DNA from: Solobacterium sp.
Lineage (GTDB): Bacteria > Bacillota_I > Bacilli_A > Erysipelotrichales > Erysipelotrichaceae
Assembly: GCA_017543025.1 (NCBI GenBank)
Contig: JAFYGX010000239.1
Location: forward strand, 1-64,000
Direction: 5' to 3'
DNA length: 64,000 bases
In this document: positions 33,592 through 43,886 of the stretch, piece after piece
Layout of the letters: each line of letters begins with the position of its first letter
Position numbering within the stretch: the stretch's first letter is position 1
Position numbers and translations under genes: made by a program
The notes under the pieces: model-generated
Databases searched by the model: none
Told to the model about the DNA's origin: nothing
What the model saw: the letters and a program-made list of their open reading frames with translations, nothing else

Positions 33592-34911
33592 TTATTTTCC
33601 AAGACAGAACCGGCTGAAGATTTCATCCAGCAGGTCCTCTCTGCCTGTTTCTCCTGTGATTTCCTTTAACGACGTCCATGCATTCTGCAGATCCACGGTT
33701 ACCAGATCGATCTCATCCCCGTTCTTCAATGCTGTCCGAACCGCTTCCATCGAAGCTCTTGCCTTTCTGGCAAGACCGATCTGACGTTCGTTATTCAGGG
33801 TAGACTCCCTTGAGGCAATAATTCCTTCCGCATACATCTCTCTGATCCGCTGAACCAGCGGCTCAATATCATGATTCAGCGCAGAGATCGAAAGCGCTCC
33901 TTCAATCTCATTCTGATCCTTCTTGTTGTAAACCACGATCCGTGAAATGCCTTCCGTCACATCCAGCAATGCCTGATCTTCTTCTGTAATTCCTTCGGTA
34001 CTGTCGATCACAACGATCGCAAGATCCGCATTCTGAAGGGCTTTTCGTGACTTTTCAATACCGATCTGTTCAATCGAATCTGCTGTTTCATGAATGCCTG
34101 CCGTATCAACCAGATTCAGCGTAATATCATCAATGCGCACTGAACCTTCCACCAGATCACGGGTTGTACCTGCTATATCTGTGACAATCGCTTTATCTTC
34201 TTCAATCAGCGCATTGAGCAGCGATGATTTTCCGACATTCGGCCTGCCCAGGATCACTGTATTCAGACCGTTTCTGACATTGACCGCAGCCTCTGCCCGG
34301 CGGATCAGCCGGTCAATCTCCCTGATCCATGTTTCACAGCGGGGCAGTAAAGACTCAGAAGTCAGCTGTTCAACATCATCATACTCCGGATAATCGATAT
34401 TCACTTCAATCAGCGCAACAATCTCACTCAGTGACTCCACCAGCGGCTCCAGCAGTTTCCGGACGCTTCCTTTCAGCCCGTATACCGCAGATTTTGCATT
34501 CACTTCATCTCTTGCCTTTACCAGATCATTCACAGATTCCGCCTGAGAAAGATCCATCTTTCCGTTCAGAAATGCGCGTTCGGTAAATTCTCCTCTTCTT
34601 GCCATACGGGCACCTGCCCCCAGCAGAAGGGTCAGAATCCGGCCTGTGACAAAGGCGCCGCCATGACATGAAATCTCTGCCAGATCTTCTCCGGTATACG
34701 AACGCGGCGCACGGAAAACACTGACAAGAACCTCATCCACCGTTTCACTTCCATCCAGAATCTCTCCGTAATGAAGCGTATATCCTTCTGCACGGGAAAG
34801 ATCTCCGGAAAAGATCCGGTTCACACATTCTACGGCCTCGTCCCCGCTGATGCGGAGAACAGAAAGGGCACCACCTGCGGCGGTCGCTATCGCTGCAATT
34901 GTTTCACTCAT
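33592..34911 (-). CDS. mnmE: tRNA modification GTPase MnmE
   Basis: A 439-residue protein with the N-terminal tetrahydrofolate-binding domain, a helical domain, and an inserted G domain (G-R-P-N-V-G-K-S P-loop near residue 225, D-T-A-G and N-K-K-D). The C-terminal C-L-G-K matches the essential cysteine motif. With MnmG (50869-52743) it installs the carboxymethylaminomethyl group on wobble U34 of several tRNAs. The usual jag-yidC-rnpA-rpmH neighbours are not upstream here, and mnmG is encoded 16 kb away. Confidence 0.97.
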   Translation of the reverse strand: MSETIAAIATAAGGALSVLRISGDEAVECVNRIFSGDLSRAEGYTLHYGEILDGSETVDEVLVSVFRAPRSYTGEDLAEISCHGGAFVTGRILTLLLGAGARMARRGEFTERAFLNGKMDLSQAESVNDLVKARDEVNAKSAVYGLKGSVRKLLEPLVESLSEIVALIEVNIDYPEYDDVEQLTSESLLPRCETWIREIDRLIRRAEAAVNVRNGLNTVILGRPNVGKSSLLNALIEEDKAIVTDIAGTTRDLVEGSVRIDDITLNLVDTAGIHETADSIEQIGIEKSRKALQNADLAIVVIDSTEGITEEDQALLDVTEGISRIVVYNKKDQNEIEGALSISALNHDIEPLVQRIREMYAEGIIASRESTLNNERQIGLARKARASMEAVRTALKNGDEIDLVTVDLQNAWTSLKEITGETGREDLLDEIFSRFCLGK

Positions 34912-35016
34912 CGTCTAAAGTGTAGCACAGCCGCAAAGCTTCACGTCAATTCCCTGAAAAAACTGAATAGTGCCTCATTCCATGCCTGCATCATTTCCGC
35001 TCTTCTGCCGTTTCAG

Positions 35017-35196
35017 TCACGTTTCCTCCTCATGGATACCGATCCCCTTCAAGCTCTCTCTTTCTTCTTCCGCAGAGCCGTCCTGCGGCTCTACCGGGCC
35101 CCGTTCTCTCAGCCGCAGGATTTTTTCCATCAGATCGGATTCCTTCTGCCCCTGATCCTCTTCCTCACACTGAAACATCTTCCTCATCAGAAGCAT
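35017..35196 (-). CDS. Short acidic open frame, possible gene remnant
   Basis: An open frame of 59 residues (ATG at 35196) with a protein-like composition: a Met/Leu-rich start followed by a Glu/Lys/Arg-rich helix and an acidic tail. The frame continues open and hydrophobic for about 15 codons upstream of the ATG, and there is no ribosome-binding site. It may be the 3' end of a decayed gene rather than a functional small protein. I do not recognise it. It lies between the mnmE start and the terminator at 35231-35259. Confidence 0.25.
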   Translation of the reverse strand: MLLMRKMFQCEEEDQGQKESDLMEKILRLRERGPVEPQDGSAEEERESLKGIGIHEEET

Positions 35197-35230
35197 GTAG
35201 TGTTTATTCAGCAGCGTGGTGAACGTAAGA

Positions 35231-35259
35231 TAAAAAGAGCCATGTCATCCACAGCTCTT
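35231..35259 (-). terminator. Terminator after the double-glycine zinc-ribbon genes
   Basis: On the minus strand AAGAGC and GCTCTT pair around a 13-base loop, followed by a T-run. It lies about 45 bases beyond the second stop codon of the interrupted gene at 35306-35614. Confidence 0.7.
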
Positions 35260-35305
35260 GTGTACCTGCTCTGTTCTTTTTTGAGAAATAAATTTAGAAA
35301 CCTTT

Positions 35306-35614
35306 TCAGACATACTCGTTTTTAAAGGTCTTTGCGTAATCCGTATACCCGCAGTCACGGCAGGTAATTCTATAGCGGTCATCATTTTGTCAATAGAAGG
35401 CCATCGCATTTCTGTTCCTGAGATAAAATGTTCCCTCTTTGGTAATGTTGTCATCGATGTCAACACCGCATTCTACAAATTCCAGGTTTCTGCTTAAGCA
35501 TTTCGGGCAGACCATCCGCGTTGCTCTGTCGGTTGGTTCATCATAAACGATAATCTGTCCTCCTGCCGTCAGCTCCTCTTCCGTTTCTGTAAGTTTTTTC
35601 TTTTCCGTATTCAT
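35306..35614 (-). pseudogene. Double-glycine-leader zinc-ribbon protein interrupted by an in-frame TGA
   Basis: The first frame runs 74 residues from ATG 35614 to TGA at 35392-35390. The same frame then continues with 27 further codons to TGA at 35308-35306. The downstream part carries Y-R-I-T-C-R-D-C-G-Y, exactly the second zinc-knuckle expected from the neighbouring protein (Y-R-K-Y-V-C-R-N-C-G-F). The N-terminus reads L-T-E-T-E-E-E-L-T-A-G-G, a double-glycine leader, followed by C-P-K-C. A nonsense mutation, perhaps TGG to TGA, is the simplest reading; recoding or readthrough is possible but unsupported. If translated only to the first stop, it would lack half its metal site. Confidence 0.65.
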
Positions 35615-35663
35615 TTACCAGGTTTTCTCCGTATATATTATAATTTCCGGCTGACTGCAGTGA

Positions 35664-35906
35664 TCATCCATGATCATCTGTTTTGCGGGGACGCAGCCTT
35701 CCGATTGCCACCTCATAAATAAATCCGCAGTTTCGGCAAACGTATTTCCTGTAAACAACACCATCCGTATTATGCAAAGGACCTGAATCAGCACTATTTG
35801 ATCCACACTCTGGGCAAGAAAAATCTGTGGGCATGTTAATCCCTGATGCCCCACCTATGATTTGGTTTATTTGATCTTCAGTCAGATTTAGCTTGTCATT
35901 TCCCAT
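35664..35906 (-). CDS. Double-glycine-leader zinc-ribbon small protein
   Basis: An 80-residue protein. The first 20 residues read like a bacteriocin or Nif11-type leader: L-N-L-T-E-D-Q-I-N-Q-I-I-G-G-A-S. The rest is a zinc-ribbon-like core with C-P-E-C (about residues 31-34) and C-R-N-C (about 57-60). A tandem, interrupted relative follows 49 bases downstream. No peptidase-containing ABC transporter, modification enzyme or immunity gene is adjacent, so export is unproven. It could be a secreted peptide with a metal-bound or disulfide core, or an intracellular protein whose GG motif is fortuitous. Confidence 0.65.
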   Translation of the reverse strand: MGNDKLNLTEDQINQIIGGASGINMPTDFSCPECGSNSADSGPLHNTDGVVYRKYVCRNCGFIYEVAIGRLRPRKTDDHG

Positions 35907-36004
35907 ATTCCATTCTTCCCTTCACACACTTTTATACGAACCTCCCGGCTGTTATCCATCAATCGACGCCCCTGTACGAATCTGTTCTAAGCCAAATCTA
36001 TTTC

Positions 36005-36083
36005 TTTTTAACGTATTTCCGAATTCATCCCCGCCTTCTTACGAAGTGTAAAGGCGGGGACTTCTTTGGAAATACGTTAAAAA
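36005..36083. repeat. Long two-storey inverted repeat
   Basis: TTTTTAACGTATTTCC (36005-36020) is perfectly complementary to 36068-36083. Inside it CCCCGCCTT (36029-36037) pairs with 36051-36059, leaving an internal loop of eight bases on each side. Both outer ends carry T/A runs, so it could terminate transcription in either direction. It may also be a small palindromic mobile or repetitive element; only one copy is seen in this window. Confidence 0.7.
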
Positions 36084-36110
36084 ATCCGTATATATTTACA
36101 TATATACGGA
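36079..36110 (-). terminator. Terminator directly after the tRNA-like RNA
   Basis: On the minus strand TCCGTATATAT and ATATATACGGA form an 11-bp stem around a four-base loop, followed by six T residues. It begins at the base after the tRNA-like 3' end at 36111, and its T-run overlaps the right arm of the long inverted repeat. Confidence 0.8.
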
Positions 36111-36209
36111 TGCTGGGAGCGATTGGACTTACACCAACAACCTGATTCGATACTGGTGCGCTTACGCGCGCTAGATCTTACACATACTCTAATATTGAGT
36201 TACACTCCA
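36111..36209 (-). ncRNA. tRNA-like RNA of about 99 nt, degenerate or unusual
   Basis: Read on the minus strand, the 5' seven bases TGGAGTG pair with CGCTCCC at the 3' end (six of seven, one G-U). TA follows, then a D arm with ACTC/GAGT stem and seven-base loop. Near the 3' end a T arm has a GTTGG/CCAAT stem and the loop TGTAAGT. The RNA ends A-GCA, one base off the usual discriminator-CCA. The centre is about 45 nt, too long and poorly paired for a normal anticodon arm; a GCGC/GCGC element there resembles a second D arm. Possible readings: a tRNA pseudogene, a rearranged fusion of two tRNAs, or a tRNA-mimic RNA. Confidence 0.5.
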
Positions 36210-36215
36210 CGTATT

Positions 36216-36244
36216 TTTATAACATATCGAAGATTGCAATACAA
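36216..36244 (-). promoter_or_regulatory. Promoter for the tRNA-like RNA
   Basis: On the minus strand TTGTAT (36244-36239) and TATAAA (36221-36216) are separated by 17 bases. The predicted start, about seven bases downstream, coincides with the 5' end of the tRNA-like sequence. Confidence 0.55.
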
Positions 36245-36433
36245 TGGTTTTTCCGATTTTTTGTTCTTTTTATTTTTAAACAGCTTTCTATTAGAATCTT
36301 CTATGTTTTATCTTACCGGGCAGGAGCGGTTTCAATCAGAATCTGAGATACCCTATGACTTGACTTCCACCCCGCATTCATTGCCTGCATCCCTGCCGAG
36401 TCACTCTAAACTGATCAATGTGAGCCTTCTTTC

Positions 36434-37126
36434 TCACATGATCATGGCAAAGAAATTCGCAAAGATTACGGTAATAATTCCTGCTGTAACGATTGCCAGT
36501 GAGCTCATCGCGCCTTCGGTTTCTCCCAGCTCCATCGCTTTGGCAGTACCGATCGCATGCGCGCTGGTTCCAAGTGCAAGCCCAACTGCTACCGGATCGG
36601 TTATATGAAAAGCTCTGCACAGCGCTTCACCGATAATATTTCCGAAGATACCGGTCACAATGATCACCGCTACCGTAATTGCGGTAATTCCGCCCAGCTC
36701 CTGCACAACTCCCATACCGATCGCAGTTGTAATGGACTTCGGCAGAAAGGTAACATACTGTTCATGTGTAAATCCAAACAGTAATGACAGCAGAAGAACA
36801 GATCCCATACTGGCGATACATCCTGCAAAGATGCTCACAAGTATGGCTTTGATATTTGACTTCAGCCGATCCAGCTGCTGATAGAGCGGAATTGCCAGTG
36901 ATACGGTTGCCGGCGTCAGAAACCAGCTGATAACCTTTGCACTGGCATTGTATGTTTCGTAATCCACATGAAAAACAAGCAGAAACCCGATCACTAGAAT
37001 GATTGAAATCAGCAGCGGATTCATAAAACTCCAGCCTGTTTTTTTTCTCAGAAATATTCCGAGAAAATACGCTGCCAGAGAAAGCACTGCTCCGGCGCTT
37101 GCGGAAGCGGCTATCACGTTGTTCAT
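36434..37126 (-). CDS. lrgB: LrgB-family membrane protein
   Basis: A 230-residue polytopic protein with about six membrane segments and the LrgB pattern of small residues (F-T-H-E-Q-Y-V-T-F-L-P-K-S-I-T-T-A-I-G-M). LrgA/LrgB (CidA/CidB) pairs modulate murein hydrolase export and cell lysis; some carry pyruvate or other small metabolites. It overlaps the LrgA gene by four bases. A weak hairpin overlaps its stop codon, without a T-run. Confidence 0.9.
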   Translation of the reverse strand: MNNVIAASASAGAVLSLAAYFLGIFLRKKTGWSFMNPLLISIILVIGFLLVFHVDYETYNASAKVISWFLTPATVSLAIPLYQQLDRLKSNIKAILVSIFAGCIASMGSVLLLSLLFGFTHEQYVTFLPKSITTAIGMGVVQELGGITAITVAVIIVTGIFGNIIGEALCRAFHITDPVAVGLALGTSAHAIGTAKAMELGETEGAMSSLAIVTAGIITVIFANFFAMIM

Positions 37127-37491
37127 GCGTCTGTCCTCTTTTTTCTCTGTTCTCTTCGGATCATGAACATAGCTGTCTTTCCGGTTACTGCCATGACAAT
37201 GACCGTTGTCACCACAAGAATCACGATTGTCTGAATCAAGATCGGTTTCAGTTCTCCCCAGGATTCAATCAGTCCCGCGGCTGCCGGAATAAACATCACC
37301 GGCATGATTTCTATGAGAAACAGTGCTGTATCCTTCACATCTTCCAGGCGGATCACTTTAGCGCACAGGAAAACAAACATCAGCACAAGTCCGTAGATAC
37401 TGCCCGGTATCGGCAGCGGAACAAACTGCCGGATTATCTCTCCAGCACAGGTGACCGCAAGAATGATCACAAACTGCTTCAGATATTTCAT
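37123..37491 (-). CDS. lrgA: LrgA/CidA-family holin-like protein
   Basis: A 122-residue protein with four predicted membrane segments and a charged C-terminus (R-R-E-Q-R-K-K-R). The P-L-P-I-P-G-S-I-Y-G-L segment near residue 30 is characteristic of the LrgA/CidA family. It is translationally coupled to LrgB. The pair ends a five-gene minus-strand string that starts with a hydrolase at 39119. Confidence 0.9.
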   Translation of the reverse strand: MKYLKQFVIILAVTCAGEIIRQFVPLPIPGSIYGLVLMFVFLCAKVIRLEDVKDTALFLIEIMPVMFIPAAAGLIESWGELKPILIQTIVILVVTTVIVMAVTGKTAMFMIRREQRKKRTDA

Positions 37492-37506
37492 TAATTATTC
37501 TCCTGT

Positions 37507-37776
37507 TCAGATCCAGCTGTAATCGCCGCCTGTAATTGCAAGGCTCAGCAGAGTATCATATTTCTCCACATTTTCTGCGCCTTCGATCACTTCCTGCAAT
37601 ATTGCTGTTTCATTCTGCTGCGGTACCGGATCATCCGGACCGACTTCCATGTCTGCCTGTTTCCCGCAATACGGGCACAGAATACGCGGTGCAATTCGAA
37701 TGTCAAGAAAGCGTGTTCCGCACGCTTCACACTCATAAAATCCGCATTGTTCGCATTCTTCCGGTACGTAATACAT
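37507..37776 (-). CDS. Small zinc-ribbon protein
   Basis: An 89-residue protein with three Cys pairs: C-E-Q-C-G (residues 8-12), C-E-A-C-G (16-20) and C-P-Y-C-G (34-38), followed by an acidic, probably helical C-terminus. The first half is likely to bind one zinc. No known family is recognised. It is encoded 15 bases upstream of lrgA and 39 downstream of a membrane protein gene, in the same apparent operon. Confidence 0.7.
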   Translation of the reverse strand: MYYVPEECEQCGFYECEACGTRFLDIRIAPRILCPYCGKQADMEVGPDDPVPQQNETAILQEVIEGAENVEKYDTLLSLAITGGDYSWI

Positions 37777-37815
37777 TTCTGATGCCTCCCTTTCTCCGGT
37801 CTCTTACCTGATTTA

Positions 37816-38361
37816 TTATCTGCCGTTCCGATATGGATCTATGGAACGCAGTGTTCCGTCTCCGGATGGTACTATTCCTTCTGTTTCGATCTCTCCGTTC
37901 TTCGTTTTCAGAAACTGTGCAACCCGGGCCGCCTGATCCTTCAGCGCCATCTCAACCGGAAGAACTCCCTTTTCTGTTTCAAGATTGAGATACATCTTTC
38001 CGTTTGAGCCTTCCTCAAACGATACGCGTGTGATATCAGGATATGTCAGATCAAACACTTTTCCCTTACTGTAAGCAAGCATACGGTCTTCCAGAAAGAA
38101 CGCCATTCCGATCATCACTGCCTGGTCAAACGCTTTGAGATCCGTTACCTTTTTCAGCTGCAATGAAAGTGAAATCTTCTCCCTGTAGTAAAGTATCATG
38201 ACGATGGCAAGCACTGCTCCGAAGCACATGCCGATGGTACGCATCATCTGATTGCCGGATGAGGTATAGAGAAATGCGAATACAAAAACGCCAAGCGCCA
38301 GCCCCGGCAGAATAAATACATATTTCATTGAAACTGCGGACTGCATATACCGTTTGATCAT
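37816..38361 (-). CDS. Two-helix membrane protein with a PH-like soluble domain
   Basis: A 181-residue protein. Two membrane helices (about residues 11-34 and 41-60) precede a soluble beta-rich region of roughly 110 residues that resembles bacterial PH-like domains (strand patterns around Y-S-K-G-K-V-F-D-L-T-Y and D-I-T-R-V-S-F-E-E). The ATG at 38361 has GGAGGAGA four bases upstream and overlaps the hydrolase stop (ATGA). No precise function can be assigned. Confidence 0.65.
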   Translation of the reverse strand: MIKRYMQSAVSMKYVFILPGLALGVFVFAFLYTSSGNQMMRTIGMCFGAVLAIVMILYYREKISLSLQLKKVTDLKAFDQAVMIGMAFFLEDRMLAYSKGKVFDLTYPDITRVSFEEGSNGKMYLNLETEKGVLPVEMALKDQAARVAQFLKTKNGEIETEGIVPSGDGTLRSIDPYRNGR

Positions 38362-39119
38362 TCTGTCTCCTCCATTCCGCAAACCATGTTCAGCCATCTG
38401 ACAGCTGTCTGGCAGACGTTATCCGGATATCTGTCAAAGCAGTGCGTATCACCATCGATCAGCTCCAGCATGCCATTTGATAAATAATCCATAGCCTGTT
38501 CTGAAACCTGATATGGAACACTTTCATCGGCTGTTCCGTGAATCACCAATACCGGCCCCGGATAGGTTCTGATTACCGGTTCCGGGAAGATCGTCTGTGC
38601 AACACGTATATAGTTGCCTGACAGCATATCCGTTTCATTCGCCGGGAGTTCATCCGGAATATGGTCCGGATTGAACGCATACCCCAGCAAGGTGCCGCTT
38701 CTTGCATCTTCCGGAATATTCAGAGCGGGTGCGAGTGCGATGACGCCATTCACCACATCCTTTTTCATAGCCGCTGCCATCAGCACTGAAAGTCCGCCCT
38801 GTGAATGGCCGCAGAGTATGAGCTTCTGACCCGGTTTCATCCAGTGTTCTTTCGCTTCATCGATCAGCCGGATCAGATTGGAGAACCACCGGTAGAGCGT
38901 GTGATTCCGGAATGCTCCGCCGCTTCTGCCATGGCCGTACAGCTCGGCAATCATCACATCCGCTCCTGCCTCATGAAATGCGGAACGGATCTGCTGAAGA
39001 AACGGTTCTTCACAATGACCGGTAAAGCCATGAATCACCATGACAAACGGTCCTGTTTTATCTCCTTCATATGCGCTGATATCAAAATATAGATCTGTTC
39101 CGTCATCGGTAATATACAT
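38358..39119 (-). CDS. Alpha/beta-hydrolase
   Basis: A 253-residue serine hydrolase of the monoacylglycerol-lipase or lysophospholipase type. The nucleophile motif is G-H-S-Q-G-G; H-G-F-T-G-H near residue 30 forms the oxyanion hole; the acid is in G-T-A-D-E-S and the histidine in D-G-D-T-H-C-F-D. No signal peptide is present. The ATG at 39119 is preferred over an earlier in-frame ATG at 39185, which lies inside the atp terminator region; neither has a strong ribosome-binding site. It heads the hydrolase-PH-zinc-ribbon-lrgA-lrgB string. Confidence 0.87.
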   Translation of the reverse strand: MYITDDGTDLYFDISAYEGDKTGPFVMVIHGFTGHCEEPFLQQIRSAFHEAGADVMIAELYGHGRSGGAFRNHTLYRWFSNLIRLIDEAKEHWMKPGQKLILCGHSQGGLSVLMAAAMKKDVVNGVIALAPALNIPEDARSGTLLGYAFNPDHIPDELPANETDMLSGNYIRVAQTIFPEPVIRTYPGPVLVIHGTADESVPYQVSEQAMDYLSNGMLELIDGDTHCFDRYPDNVCQTAVRWLNMVCGMEETE

Positions 39120-39160
39120 ACATTGAAAACCCCATACATGTATTATGCCATTCCAGATGA

Positions 39161-39190
39161 AAAACAGCTTCGGGAAGATACCCAAAGCTG
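39161..39190 (-). terminator. Terminator of the ATP synthase operon
   Basis: On the minus strand CAGCTTTGGG and CCCGAAGCTG pair (one mismatch) around a six-base loop and are followed by TTTTT. It lies nine bases past the atpC stop. Confidence 0.9.
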
Positions 39191-39198
39191 CTGTTTTT

Positions 39199-40970
<1,772 letters not shown>

Positions 40971-40976
40971 CTAACT

Positions 40977-41822
40977 CTAAACCGCATCGGATCCTCCGAC
41001 AATCTCAGTGATCTCCTGCGTGATCGCAGCCTGTCTTGCCTTGTTGTATTCCAGCAGCAGCTGCTCGCTGAGTTCATCCGCATTGTCAGTCGCGGTTTTC
41101 ATCGCCATGCGCCGGCTTCCCTGCTCGCTTGTCGTGGATTCCATCCAGGCGCTGTACAGCATATCTGCCAGCATCATCGGCATGATCTCCGCAAGAATCA
41201 CTTCTGCATCGGGCTCAAACAGTGTTTCCACATGCGGGCCTTCCTTCACTTCGGGATGTTCCAGCTCACAGGGAAGCAGCTGTATCATCTCCGGCCGGAA
41301 AGACATCGTATTCACAAATCGTGTGCGGATGATCTGCAGGCTTCCGACATTATTCCGGAAGTAATATTCCTCTGCCGCTTTGATATGATCACGGATCGTC
41401 TGCGGCGTCACTCCGTCAGAAGGCAGCGGTTCTTTGTTCATTACTCTGTACCCGTCCTGCTTCAGCTGACGGTACAGCGAGGTTCCGATCAGGACGATCG
41501 GATCGTCTTTCGTCAGGTTCTCCTTGATAAAGCGCATGATATTCATGTTATATGCGCCGCAGAGTCCCATATCACTGCAGAATACGACGATCAGTTTCAG
41601 ATCGCTGTCTGAATGCTTCAGATACGGGCTGTCAATTCCCGGATTCCTCGCAACAATTTCGTTTACGGTCTCCCGAAGACGCAGTGCATATTCCCGATTC
41701 GCTTCCATCGCCGCCCGCTGCTTGAACAGCTTTGCATTGGCGATCATCTCCATCGCCTTTGTAATCTTGCGGGTTGATCCGACGGAACGGATCCGGGTAC
41801 GCAGTGACTGCATCGACTGCAT
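40977..41822 (-). CDS. atpG: ATP synthase gamma subunit
   Basis: A 281-residue central-stalk subunit. It opens with a conserved coiled-coil helix (L-R-T-R-I-R-S-V, then R-K-I-T-K-A-M-E-M-I-A) and ends with the matching C-terminal helix containing T-D-N-A-D-E-L. GGGAG is six bases before the ATG at 41822, which fixes the start. One base separates it from atpA. Confidence 0.95.
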   Translation of the reverse strand: MQSMQSLRTRIRSVGSTRKITKAMEMIANAKLFKQRAAMEANREYALRLRETVNEIVARNPGIDSPYLKHSDSDLKLIVVFCSDMGLCGAYNMNIMRFIKENLTKDDPIVLIGTSLYRQLKQDGYRVMNKEPLPSDGVTPQTIRDHIKAAEEYYFRNNVGSLQIIRTRFVNTMSFRPEMIQLLPCELEHPEVKEGPHVETLFEPDAEVILAEIMPMMLADMLYSAWMESTTSEQGSRRMAMKTATDNADELSEQLLLEYNKARQAAITQEITEIVGGSDAV

Positions 41823-41823
41823 A

Positions 41824-43347
41824 CTATACTCCCTTTACCAGGCGGTAATGTTCCAGAACGGCGTTCATTCCCTCCCGGATCCTGTCGTTGTTTTCATCTG
41901 AAATCTCACCGGTTGTTTCAATCTGTTCCAGAAGATCGGCATAGTTCTCATGGAACATCCGGTGCATCACTTTTTCAAACTCCAGCATGTCTGACGCATC
42001 GATTTCGTCGATGATTCCGTTCTTTGCGGCATACAGGGTAAGCACCTGATCTGACATAGACATCGGTGAATACTGCGGCTGCTTGAGAAGCTCCGTCAGC
42101 CGGGTACCGTGCTCGATAATCTTCTTGGTTGCCGGATCAAGATCAGAACCGAACTGCGCAAACGCCAGCATTTCATGATACTGCGCAAGCTCAAGCTTCA
42201 GGGAAGAGGATACCTTCTTCATCGCCTTGGTCTGCGCATGCGAACCGACTCGGGAAACCGAAAGACCGGAGTCAACTGCCGGCCGGACACCGGAAGCGAA
42301 CAGATCTGTCTGCAGGAAGATCTGACCGTCGGTAATCGAAATGACATTCGTCGGTATATAGGCGGAAATATCGCCTGCCTGCGTTTCAATAATCGGAAGT
42401 GCGGTCAGTGATCCGCCTCCGAGTTCATCACTGAGCTTTGCGGCCCGTTCAAGAAGTCTGGAATGCAGGTAGAAAACGTCACCCGGATACGCTTCACGTC
42501 CCGGCGGTCTCCTTAACAGAAGGGACATGGTACGGTAAGCAACTGCATGCTTGGACAGATCATCATAAATAATCAGAACGTCCTTGCCCTGTTCCATCCA
42601 TTCTTCTCCGATCGCACATCCTGCATATGGGGCAAGATACTGCTGCGGAGCTGAAGTTGAAGCGGACGCATTCACGATGGTGGTATATTCCATCGCCCCG
42701 TGTTCCCTCAGCTTCTGCACAAGACGTGCAACGGTCGATTCCTTCTGACCGATTGCGACATAAATGCAGTAAACATTTTTGCCTTTCTGATTGATGATCG
42801 TATCGATCGCAATTGCGGTTTTACCCGTTTCACGGTCACCGATGATCAGCTCACGCTGACCTTTTCCGATCGGAATCATACTGTCGATAATCTTAAGGCC
42901 AGTCATCAGCGGCTGGTTGACGCCTTTGCGCTTCATAACACCCGGTGCGACACGTTCTACCGGGCGCGTTTTTGTAAATTCAATCGGTCCGCGGTTATCG
43001 ATCGGCTGACCAAGCGCATTGACCACACGGCCAAGCAGCCCGTCGCCAACCGGGACTTCCACGATCCTGCCGGTACGGCGAACTTCATCGCCTTCCCGGA
43101 TCGCTGTATCATTACCGAGCAGAACGACACCGATATGATCTTCTTCCAGGTTCTGAACCATGCCGAATACGCCGTTTGGCAGTTCGAGCAGCTCTCCGCT
43201 CATGGCCTGGTCAATCCCCTGAACCATGCAGATACCGTCACCCGTACTGATGACGTAACCGACATCATCCGAATGGATCTTCTGATCATAATGTCTGATC
43301 TGTTCCTTGATCAGCGAACTGATCTCTTCCGGTCTGATCTGTTTCAT
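41824..43347 (-). CDS. atpA: ATP synthase alpha subunit
   Basis: A 507-residue non-catalytic nucleotide-binding F1 subunit. The P-loop is G-D-R-E-T-G-K-T and the conserved arginine-finger region [15 protein letters not shown] is present. It overlaps atpH by four bases. Confidence 0.97.
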   Translation of the reverse strand: MKQIRPEEISSLIKEQIRHYDQKIHSDDVGYVISTGDGICMVQGIDQAMSGELLELPNGVFGMVQNLEEDHIGVVLLGNDTAIREGDEVRRTGRIVEVPVGDGLLGRVVNALGQPIDNRGPIEFTKTRPVERVAPGVMKRKGVNQPLMTGLKIIDSMIPIGKGQRELIIGDRETGKTAIAIDTIINQKGKNVYCIYVAIGQKESTVARLVQKLREHGAMEYTTIVNASASTSAPQQYLAPYAGCAIGEEWMEQGKDVLIIYDDLSKHAVAYRTMSLLLRRPPGREAYPGDVFYLHSRLLERAAKLSDELGGGSLTALPIIETQAGDISAYIPTNVISITDGQIFLQTDLFASGVRPAVDSGLSVSRVGSHAQTKAMKKVSSSLKLELAQYHEMLAFAQFGSDLDPATKKIIEHGTRLTELLKQPQYSPMSMSDQVLTLYAAKNGIIDEIDASDMLEFEKVMHRMFHENYADLLEQIETTGEISDENNDRIREGMNAVLEHYRLVKGV

Positions 43348-43886
43348 CCTATTCCTCCTCTCAGGAGTGTTTCCTTCATTTCTTCCATCTGCCGTGCAAC
43401 AGAAACATCTGTTACAACGCTGCCGGCAGATACTTTGATACCCGCTATCAACGACTTGTCCAGCTTCGTGATCAGCCGGATCTTATGGCCTGTCTTCTTT
43501 TCCAGAGCCCCTCTGATCCTTGTGAGCTGTTCTGCAGAAAGCTCACGGGCACTGGTAACGACTGCCGTCTCAATCCCAAGTGCTTCGTCTGCTTTTGCAA
43601 TAAACGCTTCGAGAATCGGAATCACATAGTACATCCGGTCCTTATCCACAAGCAGTTTCATGAAGTTCCGAGTTTCCGGCGTAAAGTCCGCCAGTATTTT
43701 TTCGATTACTTCCTTTTTCTCATTCCGCGAGATCTGAACCGCACGGAAAAATCCGAAGAGATCCGGATTTTCATGAAACTGTGAGAGGATGATCTGTGCT
43801 TCCTCTTTCCGTTCTTCTATCTGATTCAATTCAGCGGACAATTCAAACAGCGCTTCGGCATAACGGCCGGCAATTTCATTCGCCAT
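43344..43886 (-). CDS. atpH: ATP synthase delta subunit
   Basis: A 180-residue F1 delta (OSCP) subunit that joins F1 to the peripheral stalk. It begins with the usual R-Y-A-E-A-L-F-E-L and ends in the conserved region around [18 protein letters not shown]. It overlaps atpF by 11 bases. Confidence 0.93.
   Translation of the reverse strand: MANEIAGRYAEALFELSAELNQIEERKEEAQIILSQFHENPDLFGFFRAVQISRNEKKEVIEKILADFTPETRNFMKLLVDKDRMYYVIPILEAFIAKADEALGIETAVVTSARELSAEQLTRIRGALEKKTGHKIRLITKLDKSLIAGIKVSAGSVVTDVSVARQMEEMKETLLRGGIG

Noticed and set aside
34771..35325. 184-codon plus-strand open frame upstream of mnmE
   Set aside because: It begins inside mnmE antisense, has no ribosome-binding site, and its composition looks random.
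35245..35466. 73-codon minus-strand frame overlapping the interrupted zinc-ribbon gene
   Set aside because: It is in a different frame from the Cys-pair sequence, which continues in the original frame across the TGA, so this frame is a shadow.
36419..36440. GTGAG/CTCAC hairpin at the lrgB stop as a terminator
   Set aside because: No T-run follows the stem, so termination there is doubtful.
36123..36608. 161-codon plus-strand frame over the tRNA-like RNA and the end of lrgB
   Set aside because: Overlaps a structured RNA and a recognised gene on the other strand; no start site.
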